64,000 nucleotides of DNA from Bolinopsis microptera (GCF_026151205.1 NC_087074.1:8225726-8289725); one strand, 5' to 3'. Positions 1 to 13,203 are shown, numbered from the stretch's first letter. Notes: generated by a model not told the origin, from the letters alone. A program made the numbers and translations.

Positions 1-1811
1 AAGTAATGCATAAGATATGAGAAGCTCAAAATCGCAGCACGACTGTGTATATTAGATTAAGATTTAATTGTCGGAGAGCTGTTAATTTTAAGATTTAAGT
101 ATCAAAAATAGCTGGAAATGGAAATTCCCAACCGTTTTATATGTTCAAAGATTCTGTTATATAAGTAGTTCTATTTAAAAACCTGATAAACAAACTAAAT
201 GAGCTAAACGATTAAACGAAGTGCGGCGACAGTGCCATCGGGATCCAACTATTTAACAAATGCTATTATTTTCTATTGGCTGATCTGCGAGCCGGACGAT
301 ATTTGTCGAGCTATGATTGGCTGAACTGAAAAGGATTACGTAGTTCAGCACAGTCCAATGATTCATGAATTTAGTTGTAGGATTCACTATGTTTCTGGTC
401 GTTATATAAGTAGTTCTATTTAAAAACCTGATATACAAACTAAATGAGCTAAACGAAGTGCCGCGACAGTGCCATCGGGATCCAACTATTTAACAAATGC
501 TATTATTTTCAATTGGCTGATCTGCGAGCCGGACGATATTTGTCGAACTATGATTAGCTGAACTGAAAAGGATTACGTAGTTCAGCACAGTCATTGATGA
601 TGATGAAGGGAGCTCAGAATTCAGGACAATTCAATTAATTGGGTCCTAGGATTCACTGTATCTTCGGCCATTTAGCGATTTAAATTTTCAGTGCTTTCTG
701 TCATGAAAAAAATGGTCCCCTTGTTCAGCTCCTTAGCATTTAAGATCCACGTCTTCAAAATTATTATTTCATGAGAGACGAGAGTTACTTAATTTGGCTT
801 ACTTGATTGTGCTTCACAATCAATTTTTTCTTTAGTCTTAACCTTTAAAGTTTCCTAACGTTTCCTAAATTTATATTTTCTGACAATATTCCATTTTCGC
901 TGATGAATTACCGAGGGAACATGTGTAAGGTGATATGAATGGGTCCCAATCCTCATCGACCGTCTACAATCTACATTCTTACATTGTAAAGGCTTCATTA
1001 TAATACATAATAACCGCAGTATCTTTATTGACTACAAGCATTAAAGAAAATACTACAGAATCCAGAAAACATGGGAGGAACGTGTAAGAAACTTTGATGC
1101 TCTGGATAGTGATTAAATAATCCCTGATGAGATCTGAAAGAGGGCAAACCGTATGTGTTGGTTGTGTCATGTGATAAGAATGACTCATTCCAGACTCATC
1201 GCGTATACTCTTGATTGAACCCCATAGGAAAAGATCAAAGGAAACACTTACAACTACCTTTTACCTCGAGCTTGAGTGGCAAGATATGAAACAGTAGTGT
1301 GAGTTTCCAATCCCAATATTTATCCATCCCCTCGGCCACCTTCCATGTACGTCATGTCCCTGGTGCTAATTTGCAAATAGTTGGTAACGTGTGCTCCATA
1401 CCCCCAAATGTTAGCCAGGTATTACTTAATTAATATAATATGAGGATCCATCAAGTAACCAGTTCCTATAAAAAGCCGGGAGTTTTTTAATGGATTGATA
1501 GTGCGAGTCAAAAAAAGGGGGACCGCAAAAACGGTAAAATTAAGATCAAAATACCGAATACCGATGTGCTGAAACATACTAATATAATTTATGGGCTCAA
1601 GTTGAAAGCTTTTTTCCATCATAAATTCTATATTTTCTCAAATACCAAAATGGAACAGGTTTATCATAGGATGAAGGATCCAATATTATCCATTGCGAAT
1701 ATTTTCTGATCCTTTTTAATTAAACCGCTAGACCGTGAAATCATTACTATGTATGTTTACACGAGAAAGATGTCGTTATTTGGAATTCTATAAACGATTT
1801 CTCCCTTTCAG
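1..1811. other. No exon recognised; 5' flank or intron of the PITPNM-type gene
   Basis: I find no convincing exon here. The first recognisable exon of the + strand PITPNM-type gene begins at 1812 in mid-codon, so this stretch is probably intron of a gene whose N-terminal PITP part lies outside the window. The only clear structure is a direct repeat (listed separately). Short open frames here have no family motifs. Confidence 0.5.
156..591. repeat. 245-bp tandem direct repeat, two copies
   Basis: The segment beginning GTTATATAAGTAGTTCTATT occurs at 156 and again at 401. The similarity continues for about 190 bases with small differences, such as a short deletion after GAGCTAAACG and single-base changes, and it ends near CAGCACAGTC. 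The high similarity suggests a recent local duplication. No coding content is seen. Confidence 0.85.
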
Positions 1812-4800
1812 GATAGAGATAAAGTTAGTTCAATGCCCACAAGTATGTGCCGATGTGGTCGCTTCTCTGGTTGGTTCACTGCCTTCTGTTGGACCAGGTC
1901 AGAAATCACACTCGGATTACGAGACATGTTTTACATTTTTGGTTTCTAAGTGAGCATTTACGTCATCTTGATTATATAACTTTCACTGGAGTAAATTTGT
2001 TCAATGCATGTCTATCCTATTATATTAGGGACGATAGTGTTCGTGAGAGGATGGGGACTTGTCCCATTGTGATAAACAATTTAATTTGTTGAGTTATTCT
2101 TTCTGGCCGTTGGAGCATACAAAACTTTGAGGTTAACATTGGTCATTAGAACCACCCGGGTACCGTCTCGGTTTACAATCAATCATATACAATCAACTAT
2201 TGGCCCAATAGTATTGGGTTCCTTAGATCGTTGGTGGGGTTCCCATGTTTTATGCAATGGCATAAAATGGCATAATAATTGGAGAATAAATCTCCATTTT
2301 TTCCATTTTCTCAATAGAAAAAGTCTCCATTTTATGCCATTTTATCCCATATAAAAAGTTTAAAATTAAAAAAACCCAATTTTTTACAAAATTTTGACCC
2401 TAAATTTCAACAAAAGACCAAATACCAAAGACTATTTGACCAGAAAATGTTAATCGTTTAAATAGGCGAGAATAATCTACAATGTAAATAACCCAAAGGT
2501 AGACGATCAACCTCCCCATATTAAACGTCTTAAACAGTTAAAGTTTTAAAATAGCACTTCTCAGATCGGTGGCAGAACGAATGTCTGGATCATGGTTACG
2601 GACTGAGCGGGGAGGTGGAGATACCCTTCGAGCTGATACCGGTGCTAACATGCCAGACCGCTAAATACCAGGAGGGACTCAAGACAGTGTGCAGGGAAGC
2701 TAACTCCGTGTTTAACGCTTATCGTGAGGAGGACAGTAGTTTCACTCATAACCAGGTGCCTAGTATAGTAGTATGGTTGTAAGATCTGGCATTTATCAAA
2801 CTTACTTAGCTTACTTTCTTGATATTTACTATATCTTCTGCTGGTTAACGAATGAGTCGACAGCCTTGACGGCTGTAGTATGCTCCAATACCGTGGCGAA
2901 TTCCTGTTAGGGCAAGTGGAATTTAGTAATTTTGACTGGAAACCAAATCTTGAACTGAACAGTGTACTGGAAAATGAGGGGGAATTGGGCAAGAACAGAC
3001 GTGGCCAAATAACTGCAACTGAATGGTAGTGAAGTAGTGAGGGAGACTAGTTTAGCTGGGAGCTGTGAATTGTGAAGGCTAAGAAATTCTGCTCTAATTG
3101 CATGTCTAGAAGGCTGGATCGTTTAAATTAGTCTAATTTATAATATTATATTCTATTACAGATCTCATGGATCTTTCATAAGAACAATGTCTATACTCTA
3201 TAGTGCTGTCAGTAGGAATATTTATGAAACATACGAATGACGAGCATGGTCAAGTTATACCATGAATGAAATACTATATCAGTATGCAGCTAAGTATGCA
3301 GATGTTTTTACAAACATTCATTGGAATGTAGGTATTCGCCACCCTGGTCGCACTGAGAGAGGAACTGGCGACTGGCGCCCAATTTCTCAGTGTATAGTTA
3401 ATTCTGGCCCGGCCTGTATTGTAATTAAACCATATCAATGTCGATATCTATTGTACTGGTTGGTAACTATAAGTGACTTGTCTCCAACATCGTGGGACTA
3501 CGCAATAGGACTGGAGTCTGGAATGTTGCAAGCCAGACTACCTGCCACCTGGTTATTATCTATTCTCATTTAATATAAGCTAATTTAGCTCCCAGTCTAC
3601 ATGGCTCCAAGGTACCTGGTATGATGGTAAGTAGTCTTTATATAATATAACTTCTACAAAATGAAACGACCGGTTGAGTCAGACAAATGTTTCAATCATG
3701 ATACAAAACCATGATATCATCAGTGACAATAATAATATAGTCTAGAAAGTTCCTAACACACTTCTCCTAGGTAACAGTGATAGGGGATGTAGTAGGCTCT
3801 ATCTTAGCCTACGATATCCTGTGTCATAGTGACGAGGAACTAGACCCAGGGTAAGTGACTTTTTAACGTGTCACGTGACTTTTCAGCTTTTCACGTGACT
3901 CTTTAATGTGTCACGTGACTTTTCAGCTTTTCGCGTGACTTTTAACGTGTCGCGTAACTTTTCAATTTTTCACGTAACTTTATTCAAAACTTGACAGAGC
4001 AACCTTTATTAATTGTTTTGTGGGATTGTTTTGTGAATTATTTTCATTTTTATTAAAAATTTTAACATTTTAACTTATTTGTCAGTGATTATATCGGGAA
4101 TCTGGTCCCAACGGTATACCATATAAAGCGTCTTCCTCAACCCATTCTTATGTTAAATGTTAATCTTGAATAAGTAACGTGGAATTTAGTCAGCATGTTT
4201 TATTTGTAAAGTTTTTTAGGTTCAGTAAAGTTTAACTGTGATAATTTTTATGTCTCTTCTATGCCATATCTCTATTACTAGGAAAAGTAAGCCAGATAAT
4301 GTGTGTCAAAGCCCGGGGGGTCGGTATGTCCTGTGATACCTCTGATTACTAATTGTATCCCAATCTTGTCTATAATGAAAAAATAATCACTTCTATTTTT
4401 GGTTCGAACGAATCTTTTTGTTTACCCGTTTTAAAGGATTGGTATCTTACTGGGTTAATTGTAAAATGATGAATTCCTGATAATAATAATTAGCATACCT
4501 GATATTTGAATGAATTCCTATAAATTGTCAATGGCTGAGATTGAAGCTGGCTAATCTCTCGGGCAAATTAAAAGGGCAAAATACTAGTTTCCCATTTTAG
4601 GTCGTTTAAATACTAAATTTTTGTCATCTCATCGAATGAAACCTGCAGAAACAACTGAACTAAAAACATTGATTTTTGCCCCAGCTATTTGCAACGAGAG
4701 CTCGTAGATGACAAGTTTTAAATTGCTTAAATTTTTCCGGTATATCCCTTGGGTGCATGATTCACTCATAATATGAAGTTTGATGACGACATTGTCTCAT

Positions 4801-7800
4801 TATAATAACTCATTTTTCTGCATTTTTTACGTTCCGGGGTAACTACTTATCTACTCGTTATCATTAAAATAACTTGCAATATTTCAGGTTTGACTTCCTA
4901 GTGGACAAGTTTTTCTCCTTCGGTTCTCCAATCGGGAACCTAGTCTTACATCGAGCACTCCAGAACAAGCCAGGTTGGAAACAAGCCAAGTTTTCTTAAA
5001 TAACTATCCAATAATTCCCAAAGTTGATTTTTCGTGTTATAGTTAAACCCTTCAGTGTTGTTCGTTCATAAAAACATTCTCAGTGCACCCAAAGAAGCTG
5101 GTGACCCAGTTCTACAACCTGTTCTACGCTTCCTCGCCGGGTGCTGTTAGAATTGAACCTGTTCTGGACGGACACTTCGCTTCATTTCCGCCCATCTGTA
5201 TCCCCCGCTTCAACAAGTACGTTCTTATCTTTATAGTTGATATCTTCATTGGCAAGGTGACTGATTGACCTCATTTAAATCACGAGAAAAAATATTACCC
5301 TTTCCTTAAGATGTTTATTTGCATAACAGAACGTTAGCAAATCTAGGACAGGACGTCGCTAACCCTAAATGTCAATGACACTACAATTAATCCTTCAGGT
5401 CTCCGTACGGAGCCGGAACAAAGTACAATATAAACTCTTTTCTAGAGCGGAACCACACGTTCTTACAGGACCCTATACACCCTATAAACCCTAGCATTGC
5501 TACACATGATCCAACTAGCACCTCTGCTAGTTTAGTTCGACCCATTACAACCTCTTCGTTAGGTAAACCTCGCTACAGAATTTTTCAATGCCGAATCTGC
5601 TCATTATATTGGCAAAAGCTCCGATTATAATATAAAGCCGCCATATTAACATCATAGCTAGTGTTAGAGAGTCTACCCTATTTTGATTTGTCGTTTTCAA
5701 TGTCGTTGTGCCATGACTCACGGAGTTGCAACCTTTACTACCTTTACCACCTTTACTACCTTTACCACCTTTACCATCCCAGGAATGTCAGGGGTATCAG
5801 AATGGTGGGGAACTAAACGTATAGACTACGCTCTCTACTACCCTGAAGCTCTGCGCTCTTTTCCTTCTCTCATCCTGCCAGCTCTTCTACACAGCAGTTA
5901 TTGGGAGAATTACGATGTGGCTGCGTTTGTTGTCCAGCAAGTAAGTTTAAAGTTATGGTTGTTAAATTTCCTTGAACTTCTATGTCCTATGATCTTGCTA
6001 AAGGCGTAGATATAGCGCGCATACGCCTACCGTATGATCAGCTGTTTGTCGAGACCGCAAAAAGAAATAACAGTCAACCAAATCTGACTGAGAAAAACTC
6101 GACTATATAGAGCAAGGGTGGAGTCTAATTGGTGCGCGTTGGTAGTAATGAAGTTTTGACACATGTTCCTAAAGCGATTTCATTTAATGAAGTTTTGATC
6201 GAAAGCAAGTCGACCACAAAGAATTACCCAACTCAGGCATGAAGCAATTCGTAACTCAAACTGAGAAATATACCCGCACGTGCCACGTTTGTATACTGAC
6301 CAGTCCACCACAAATGAACACATCAAGGGTGATCTGAAATTGAAACTAGTTTAATTTGCAATCTCTCGGTTCAACAGAAATGACGGTCACGTGATATAAA
6401 TTGTTCCGTGCAAAGCACAATTGAACTGCTTCCCGAATCCAACTATAATGAAGTATTTAATCTTGGTCCGTAGTCTTCGTGGAATTTGGACAGATCTTTA
6501 TAATTCAATTCGTGGTGGTCCCGTGACCTGTCAAAATGTGCAGCGTACTGCAACTTCCGATACCACTTATTTGCGTAGCAAAGTGCCAAGCGGTAGTGGG
6601 TGGTCGACAGGTTCCACTTAGTATCACCTCCTGTGATTAGATCTTTAGATGGTAAAATATGAATTTAATCGGAAATATCGAATTCTGTAGCTTTCAGAAA
6701 ACAATAAACTAAATATTAATCACCTACAAATACTTAAGGGTACTTAAGGGTAAGCACAGAGCGCGTTTAAGGGTACTTAACTGTTACCAGGTGCTAGGAC
6801 TGGACGAAGCCCTGCCCTCTACTCCCCACATAACACCCCGAAACACTGAGACGGATCTCCTTGCTGCTGCTCAGTCCGCCAGCTCCGCTAACAACACGGA
6901 GAAGTGGCTCAGACGGCGTACTAAGTTGAAGGTTAACAATTTGAACCCTAACCACCGCTGCTTCGATACGATCTATTTGGAGGGGCAAGAGCAGGAGATA
7001 TTTGCTAAGTTTTTCTACGGACCATTGGATGCGCTCAGCTTGGTCGGAGAAAAGGTGGGACAATTTTGAATTAATAATCATTTATTACAGAAAAGTACAT
7101 TTGACCAGCTTAAATCAGAATTTTTTCATTTCAGCATTTGTTTTTACTGCCTCCCGTGGAATGTACTTCTAATTTCAGGTGGATATTAGTATAATGGACC
7201 CACACCCCGGAGGAGAGTACAACTTTCTGGGGACCCAAGTAACCAGTCAAGGAGGCAGGATTAACTTCAAGATCCCGGAGAACTACAAATTTGGGACGGG
7301 GTTGTACCCGGTGAAATGTACGGTTCGAGGAGATAAATCCACTGCTGAGGGTTTTATGGCGGTGGTTCCTCCGGGGACGGAATGTGTTGTCTTCTCTATT
7401 GACGGTAGTTTCACTCTTAACATGTCGCTCATGGGAAGGGATGCTAAAATACGACCTGGTGCCGTCGAGGTTTGATGTGCTCAATTTTCACATTTCATTG
7501 CTTATGTGCAATAACGTTTGTAAAAGTAAAACTCGCCACAAGAAGGTCTCCCAATTCTCTTTTTTTAAATCTGTGAACAGTTTTTACATACTAATAAAGC
7601 TATCTCATACACACTTAATAATTAAATATCCTCTCCAGGTTGTTCGGTTGTGGCAGGAGCTGGGTTTCGTCATAATCTACATCACAGCCCGACCAGATCT
7701 CCAGAAGGAGAGCGTGTTGGAGTGGCTGGGTACCCACAATTTCCCGCACGGCATTGTGGCATTCAGTGATGGAATCAGTCCCACTGATCTCCTCAAGGAC

Positions 7801-8596
7801 AAGATGGAGTACTTGATTCGACTAAAAAACGAGGTAAATCATAGCCAGGACTTAAATCAGAATTCAGTTTTAGTAAATAAAGAAATCATGGCGGTATTTT
7901 TCGAACAAATTATAATATTTCATTTCGTTGGAGATGAGACTACATGATTCTACTGTTATTGATTTTATTTGTCTTTAATCCTCCGTCCATTTCAGTGCAA
8001 GTTGAACATTTACGCTGCATATGGAAGCTCCAAGGACATTAATGTATATCAATCAGCTGGAATTCCACTAAGTAAAATGTACATTGTAAAACCGAAGAAT
8101 CCAAAGCGAAAACATCAGGTTCGTTCACTCTTTCAATCAGCCGAATTAAGCCGTTTTGTTTTGTGTTTCGATGTTTCACGATTTATCGAGTGTTTCAATA
8201 ATTCATATTTCGCTGTAATTGTAAACTCTTCATTCCGATTTGATGTTACTGTTAGGGATGTAAGCACTGATTCTGATAATTTTTGTTCAAAAATCCGAAT
8301 CTACGATATCAGACGGAATATATATATTTCACCACCATTATAATGTTTCTGTTCACCTTGTGTCTTAGCTTGATGACGTTTTCACGATTGACTACGAAAC
8401 ATACGGCTCTCACTTGACAATGCTGAGACAACTTATGAAACGGCGAGCCAGCTCGACCCTCAAAGTCCCGCACCTCACATTTAAGGAACAAAAAGAGACA
8501 TCCCCAATCCTAGTGACTTCAAGGAGAATTTCTAAAGATAGGAGAGATTCTACTAGTCAGATCGGGGGTTCACGCAACGTCATATCTGAACAATAA
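1812..8596 (+). CDS. PITPNM: PITPNM/RdgB-type (Nir) membrane-associated phosphatidylinositol transfer protein, 3' part
   Basis: Twelve in-phase exons are visible: 1812-1897, 2565-2755, 3771-3850, 4888-4973, 5084-5216, 5399-5562, 5783-5940, 6791-7054, 7179-7469, 7639-7833, 7996-8118 and 8369-8596. They give 665 full residues and a TAA stop. The first exon starts inside a codon, so the 5' end, including the PITP domain, is missing. The DDHD region runs from LVQCPQVCADVV through VIGDVVGSILAYDILC and FFSFGSPIGNLVLHR to SEWWGTKRIDYAL. It is followed by the family-typical KWLRRRTKLKV and FYGPLDALSLVGEK. The LNS2 domain starts near 7179 (VFSIDGSF, AGAVE-like GAVE, IIYITARPD) and ends in YAAYGSSKDINVY and GIPLSKMYIVKP. 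Proteins of this family move phosphatidylinositol and phosphatidic acid at ER-plasma membrane contacts. The family assignment is firm; the orthologue number cannot be given. Confidence 0.93.
5734..5782 (+). repeat. Pyrimidine-rich 9/18-bp repeat forming a 3' splice site tract
   Basis: Repeats of TTTACTACC/TTTACCACC run directly into the acceptor TCCCAG of the exon at 5783. The repeat doubles as the polypyrimidine tract of that exon. Confidence 0.6.
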
Positions 8597-8805
8597 TAAC
8601 ATGTGAGATGCTCCACGTGATTTGCATATCACACGCGCACGTGCACGTGGCGCGCACCCCGTGCCGCTTAATTCATATATTATTCGCTTTGTAGAGTGAG
8701 ACATGGTGATGTTATTATATCTCATGAATACTTGTTGGCAAAGCAGCACTTTTTACTGAAATTTGGAATCAACTCCTGTGATTTGTCTTTTAAATGTTTC
8801 TTCTT

Positions 8806-8811
8806 AATAAA
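8806..8811 (+). terminator. Polyadenylation signal AATAAA of the PITPNM-type gene
   Basis: A canonical AATAAA lies 210 bases after the TAA stop at 8594-8596. It fits the 3' end of the transcript that uses the 8369-8596 last exon. Confidence 0.55.
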
Positions 8812-8983
8812 CTCTGTATAGTCTTTACCACTACCAATAACCAAAGCTACTAAGTACATACTCAACGTCCGAAAAAATGAACTAGTACTACTGAATATAA
8901 CTTTTGTTTACACATTACATTTGAATGAGCAATTTAATCATGAAATCTAGCTAGGACTCAATAACGTTCGAGCAAATTAATAG

Positions 8984-9075
8984 TCATTTGGTTACGAAAA
9001 ACCGGCCACAATGCGATCGCTCTACTAATTTTGCGGACGTTAGGTATTCCAGTTGGACGTATATTTCTCTGGCAG
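8984..9075 (+). pseudogene. Possible decayed copy of the LNS2 exon
   Basis: The frame reading GHNAIALLILRTLGIPVGRIF up to LWQ (9004-9075) resembles the LNS2/lipin signature in which a G-N motif is followed by R-x-x-x-[IV]-P-x-x-R-I-F. It also aligns with GIPLSKMYIV of the genuine exon at 7996-8118. It ends at a donor CAG|GTATTC in phase 0. No acceptor gives the right frame upstream, and the frame meets TAA at 8962. It may therefore be a broken duplicate rather than a used exon. The similarity is short and I judged it by eye. Confidence 0.3.
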
Positions 9076-10305
9076 GTATTCAGACTTGGTGTTAAATCTT
9101 CATATATTTATTCTTTATTCGTCATTAAAAATGATTTCTCCTTTATTTGTCACGAAAAGATAGTTGATACACAAGGCTTTCATATAAATGATGTTGCTTT
9201 GTATGCCCTTCATCCCAATTTCGTATTCATAGCTATATCTATGACAATTCCTGAATTCCTAGTTCATATGAATTGTGATCAATGTTATCGTAACGAATAC
9301 TTGCCTGAAAAATACCGTCCAGCTAATATTATCTCAATCTTATGTAAAATTGTGGTTGTGAATTCTTTAATTGTTATTTGTTGTGCCTATTGGAGCCCTT
9401 TTGGGGCGTACAATAGTCCGACAGTACTGCGACAGAACTGCGACAGTACTGCATCCACAAGTAGAGAGCTAGGCAAAAGCAAGGGACTCCGTGGTTCTTT
9501 GTCCACTTCTATCAAGTACAGCAGCTCTCTCAGCATGTGTCCAGGTCCCCTTTATCGTAGTGTAGAAATGTCGCATTTTAGTCTCTGTCACGTCAATATG
9601 CTGCCCGTGAAGCTGTAAAGTTCTCCGCAAAATAACTGAGAATAAGAATTAAGATCCTTCTGAAGCACACTGTTTAAGCTGCAGTTCTGTCACAGTACTG
9701 TAAGTTGTAACTGTAACCTAGTACTGTCGCACTAGTGTCACAATAATTTCGCAGTACTGTCGTCGACGAACTATTGTACGACCTCCTTTTGTCTTAGCCC
9801 AATTAGTCGCTCCAAAATATCAGATTATCAGCTTATATATATCTATGTGTGACTTCTAGTGAAAACAGATACAATTGATGTTTTATATATTTCTTTCTTT
9901 AAATCAATACAAAATGTACTATCAACGGCCCCTGTCAATAATTCAGGCAATGGGTTGATATACTGATCGACTATAGAAAAAAGCATGGAATTGAAATTTA
10001 CAGATTCGTAATAGCCTTAATTCTTATCATCTTTATAGCCACAGCTAGATATTATGTAAATTATAAATTCATGAATATGTTGGAGTAGAAGTACTTAACG
10101 AATAGCAGCAATGATTTTGCTATGAAATGTGATCAGCTGTTATTAAATTTTGCAGCTTTGCATTAATTTTAAACTTTGCATACAACTTTGCATAAACACT
10201 TTTCATATAATCTTACATAAAACTTTGCATAAAACTTTGCATAGAATTCATTGCAATGTTTTCGATTCAGTTCACAGTTTTATTTAATAGTGCTTTGTCT
10301 CTCAG

Positions 10306-10536
10306 GTAAACTGGATCAACAACAACCACTTCACGGATCATTACCAGTACCTGAAAGGCTTGGCACCTAAATCCTCATCCTGGACTCGAGTCCCAATCAG
10401 TGTTGACGTCTTCAAATTCCCCTCCGAAAAGAGGGTTTCTCGTTGTGGCACGATAAAGAGACAATTCTCCGCTACAAGGAGTCGGACAGATCTGTTACAA
10501 TTGCCCTCCACCTCAGAGTTGAGGGAGGACACGTGA
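10306..10536 (+). CDS. PITPNM: Candidate alternative last coding exon of the PITPNM-type gene
   Basis: After the acceptor TGTCTCTCAG, the frame runs from VNWINNNHF through FTDHYQYLKGLAPK and a basic, Ser/Arg-rich tail (RCGTIKRQFSATRSR) to a TGA stop, 77 codons in all. The FTDHYQYLKGL segment resembles the LSDGYAAHLA-type segment that follows the LNS2 core in this family. It occupies the same place as the 8369-8596 exon (ETYGSHLTMLRQL, also followed by a basic tail). The exon starts in phase 0, so it could be joined to the phase-0 donor at 8118 or at 7833. This suggests two alternative C-termini. Transcript data would be needed to show use. Confidence 0.55.
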   Translation, partial: VNWINNNHFTDHYQYLKGLAPKSSSWTRVPISVDVFKFPSEKRVSRCGTIKRQFSATRSRTDLLQLPSTSELREDT

Positions 10537-10763
10537 CAGGGCGCGCGTCACCGGGCGCACGTGCAACAGGGCCCCGGAGCTAGACTTTAATTTGTTTATA
10601 CTCGTCCAGATTTACATGTGCTATCAGATGTTTAGTTTTATGTTAGGAGACACTCTTGAGATGATATATGTTGAACCATATAATACATTTGGTGAAATCT
10701 GCTGATCTGCTGGGCTGTGCTGATCAGGTGATATCACATCGTTCTGATAAAACCAATGTTCGG

Positions 10764-10868
10764 GTTAACCTGTTAACCTGTTAACCTGTTAACCTGTTAA
10801 CCTGTTAACCTGTTAACTTGTTAACCTGTTAACCTGTTAACCTGTTAACCTGTTAACCTGTAACCTGC
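10764..10868. repeat. 10-bp minisatellite (GTTAACCTGT)n
   Basis: About ten head-to-tail copies of GTTAACCTGT with only one or two base changes. Each unit contains the palindrome GTTAAC. Confidence 0.9.
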
Positions 10869-11444
10869 TATTCTCGAGTATTAAAGGCTAGGGTATTAGA
10901 TTAAAATAAATTTATATACTGTCTGATAAAAGGGCAATGAGGCGTGCAGTTTATACCTTTGATTTCCTGCCTAGAACAGAAAATGTAGAAGTAGAAAATG
11001 TTTGTGTCACTCTCATTTTGATTTATTGAATATCAACATGCATATAATCTGTGTAATCTAACAATATTTGAGGGGGCATGCTGACGATTATTTTAATTTT
11101 TCGATGCAGCAAGCTTAATTTTTGATTAAGTTGTATTGTATGCCAGCTGTATTTAATATTTAATCTTTAACTGAAAACATAGTATTTAATAGTTGATTGA
11201 TTTCCCGTAACTAATTTAAAGTCCCACTCATTGAAAATTATTATTTTTGACCAAAAATATTATTTAAAAAAAGCTGGAATTATAATTGAATATTTAATTT
11301 TTCGATTGGTCGAAATTGTTGTCACTCCGATTAATTTGAATAATTTAATGAAGATGTACGTTTTGTTGAGTTAAATATCTTATTAGTACCGTAGTTTACC
11401 CGATTTATTGTAATTAGGTGTGTGATTTGCAGCTTGATTTTGTA

Positions 11445-12295
11445 TTACCTTATCGGACCTTATTTGGACGGACATTACATGAACGGACATAATTATGAAC
11501 GGACATTAATATGAACGCTCGAAGGCATTCAAAACCATCAAAAATTCGAATTTTTTTCAATTTTTTTGACGTTTTTTTAATTTCAGCAAATGATTTTTGA
11601 ATCCATTTTTTATACAGTAAGTAAGAAAAGCAGTCATTAAGCAGTAAAATGATAAAATATGTGTACATGATCAGTTTTTAATATCACATATCATCTTCAT
11701 CAAATGGGTTTTCGTGCATGAAATATTCCATGCTTAAAGCATCAGTGATTTCTAGCTTTATGGAAACCTTTTTTATCAAACTACCCCGCGGTCCTGCATT
11801 TCAGTGTTAACTTTTACAAGCCATTCGGCGTGAAGTGGTTTTATCTTAGACAACTTAAGGTTAACCTTAACATCACGTGGAGCTTTCCTAGCACTGTTTC
11901 ATTACCGCCCCTGAGTAATATGAGCTATAACAACGTCGGACAATGTCCTTTGCAACACGATTTACCGTAATATCTAGAGGCTGGAACAAGTTTGTCATGT
12001 TGGCGGGGACTAGTTCATGAACTATGTTGTTGAGTGCCATAATTAGAGTTTTCTGTGCCTCCGGCAGACCAAGGAGAACCTTTCCGTCGTTAACTTACGG
12101 CACAATAAAGTTCTCAAATATGTTGTCATATTCTGGACAAAAAGTTCGAAATGGAAAAATTTTTGAAAAAATTTCAACTGACTTTAACTTGGACGGACAT
12201 TAATTGAACGGACTTTATTTGAACGGACATTAAGATGAACGCTAGGGCCTCCAGCGTTCAAGTAATGTCCGTCCAAATAAGGTCCGATAAGGTAA
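11445..12295 (-). mobile_element. 851-bp TIR DNA transposon with decayed DDE (pogo/Tigger-like) transposase remnant
   Basis: The ends are about 41-bp terminal inverted repeats beginning TTACCTTATCGGACCTTA. The right end ends TAAGGTCCGATAAGGTAA, and the two differ at about one position. Subterminal direct repeats of GAACGGACATTA lie inside both ends. On the - strand, 11945-12001 reads NMTNLFQPLDITVNRVAKD, the pattern of DDE_1/pogo-type transposases (x-L-x-Q-P-L-D-x-x-V-N). Further on it reads KPLHAEWLVK after an in-frame stop. The element is internally deleted and dead. Confidence 0.75.
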
Positions 12296-12841
12296 TCCTT
12301 GTATTATTTTGTTTTTTTTTGATATTCCGTGTTTCTGTTTTGTCTCTGTTTACGGTGTAACTGAATGATTGAAAATGCAAATGACGATAGCTACTGACAA
12401 TGATCTACATTGATACTAAAAATGAATGATTATAACTGCGAATAAAAGATGAAACTACGAATAAAATATCGCTACTCGGAATATAATTAAAAGATTTTGC
12501 CGGTTAAGTCACTTAACCGTGCGAACTGCATAACACAGATTTTATTCTCAGTTCAGATCTTTTATTTATATTCCGAATAGCAATATTTTACTCGCAGTTT
12601 CTCTTTTGTCGCAACTTAATAAATTTCAAACAATTGTCATTGCAACATGAGACTTATAATGTATAAATAATGCTCCGATCCGGATACGTAAGTTAACTAT
12701 TTAACTGTAAATAAAAGCCGTTTCCCCTTTGTCACAACAATATAGATACAAGATATTTCGAACTGTTATCAACAACATGTCAAATTTCAATGAAAAATAG
12801 AGTAAATATATAATACAATTGAGGCAATATATTAAGTCAGG

Positions 12842-12925
12842 TAGTTACTAGTTACTAATACTAGTTACTAATACTAGTTACTAATACTAGTTACTAATAC
12901 TAGTTACTAGTACTAGTTACAGTAC
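12842..12925. repeat. 13-bp tandem repeat (ACTAGTTACTAAT)n
   Basis: Six or so copies of a 13-bp unit built on CTAGTTACTAATA. No coding role is seen. Confidence 0.85.
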
Positions 12926-13203
12926 ATATACACATTGAATCTGCGCTCTATAATAATAACAACACTTTTTGTTTACATAACGAGAGTTTACACTCAGGTG
13001 CTTTGGAAGAATGTGTTTATTTCACTTGCTACAACTGACTCCTGCTGCTGTTGTACATTTGGACTGTTACGCCTTTTAGAGATCTCAGATCATGTGATCA
13101 ACTTCGCCTTTCAGTTCGGTAAGTACGTACATATTATGTTGTAGTGAGAAGATGACCTCCTGATTTTCCATTGGTTAAAAACTAAAATTGCGAGTTTAAT
13201 AAT

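Larger units (their letters stand above)
8597..10305. other. Non-coding stretch between two alternative last exons
   Basis: Apart from the AATAAA at 8806 and the exon-like fragment at 8984-9075, nothing is recognised. The 195-codon open frame that starts at 9031 crosses the donor at 9075 and has no motif support beyond it. Short repeats of the type ACTTTGCATAAAACTTTGCAT occur near 10150-10245. Confidence 0.5.

Noticed and set aside
3262-3573. 103-codon open frame in the PITPNM-type gene
   Set aside because: It sits between exons 2565-2755 and 3771-3850, which join in phase without it, and it shows no family motif.
3590-3640. Exon-like CTCCCAG...GATGGTAAGT piece
   Set aside because: It has a good donor-like GTAAGT, but no frame of it fits between the flanking phase-0 exons or matches the family.
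9031-9618. 195-codon open frame after the PITPNM-type gene
   Set aside because: Only its first 15 codons resemble anything (LNS2 tail). A donor cuts it at 9075 and the rest is low-complexity AT-rich sequence.
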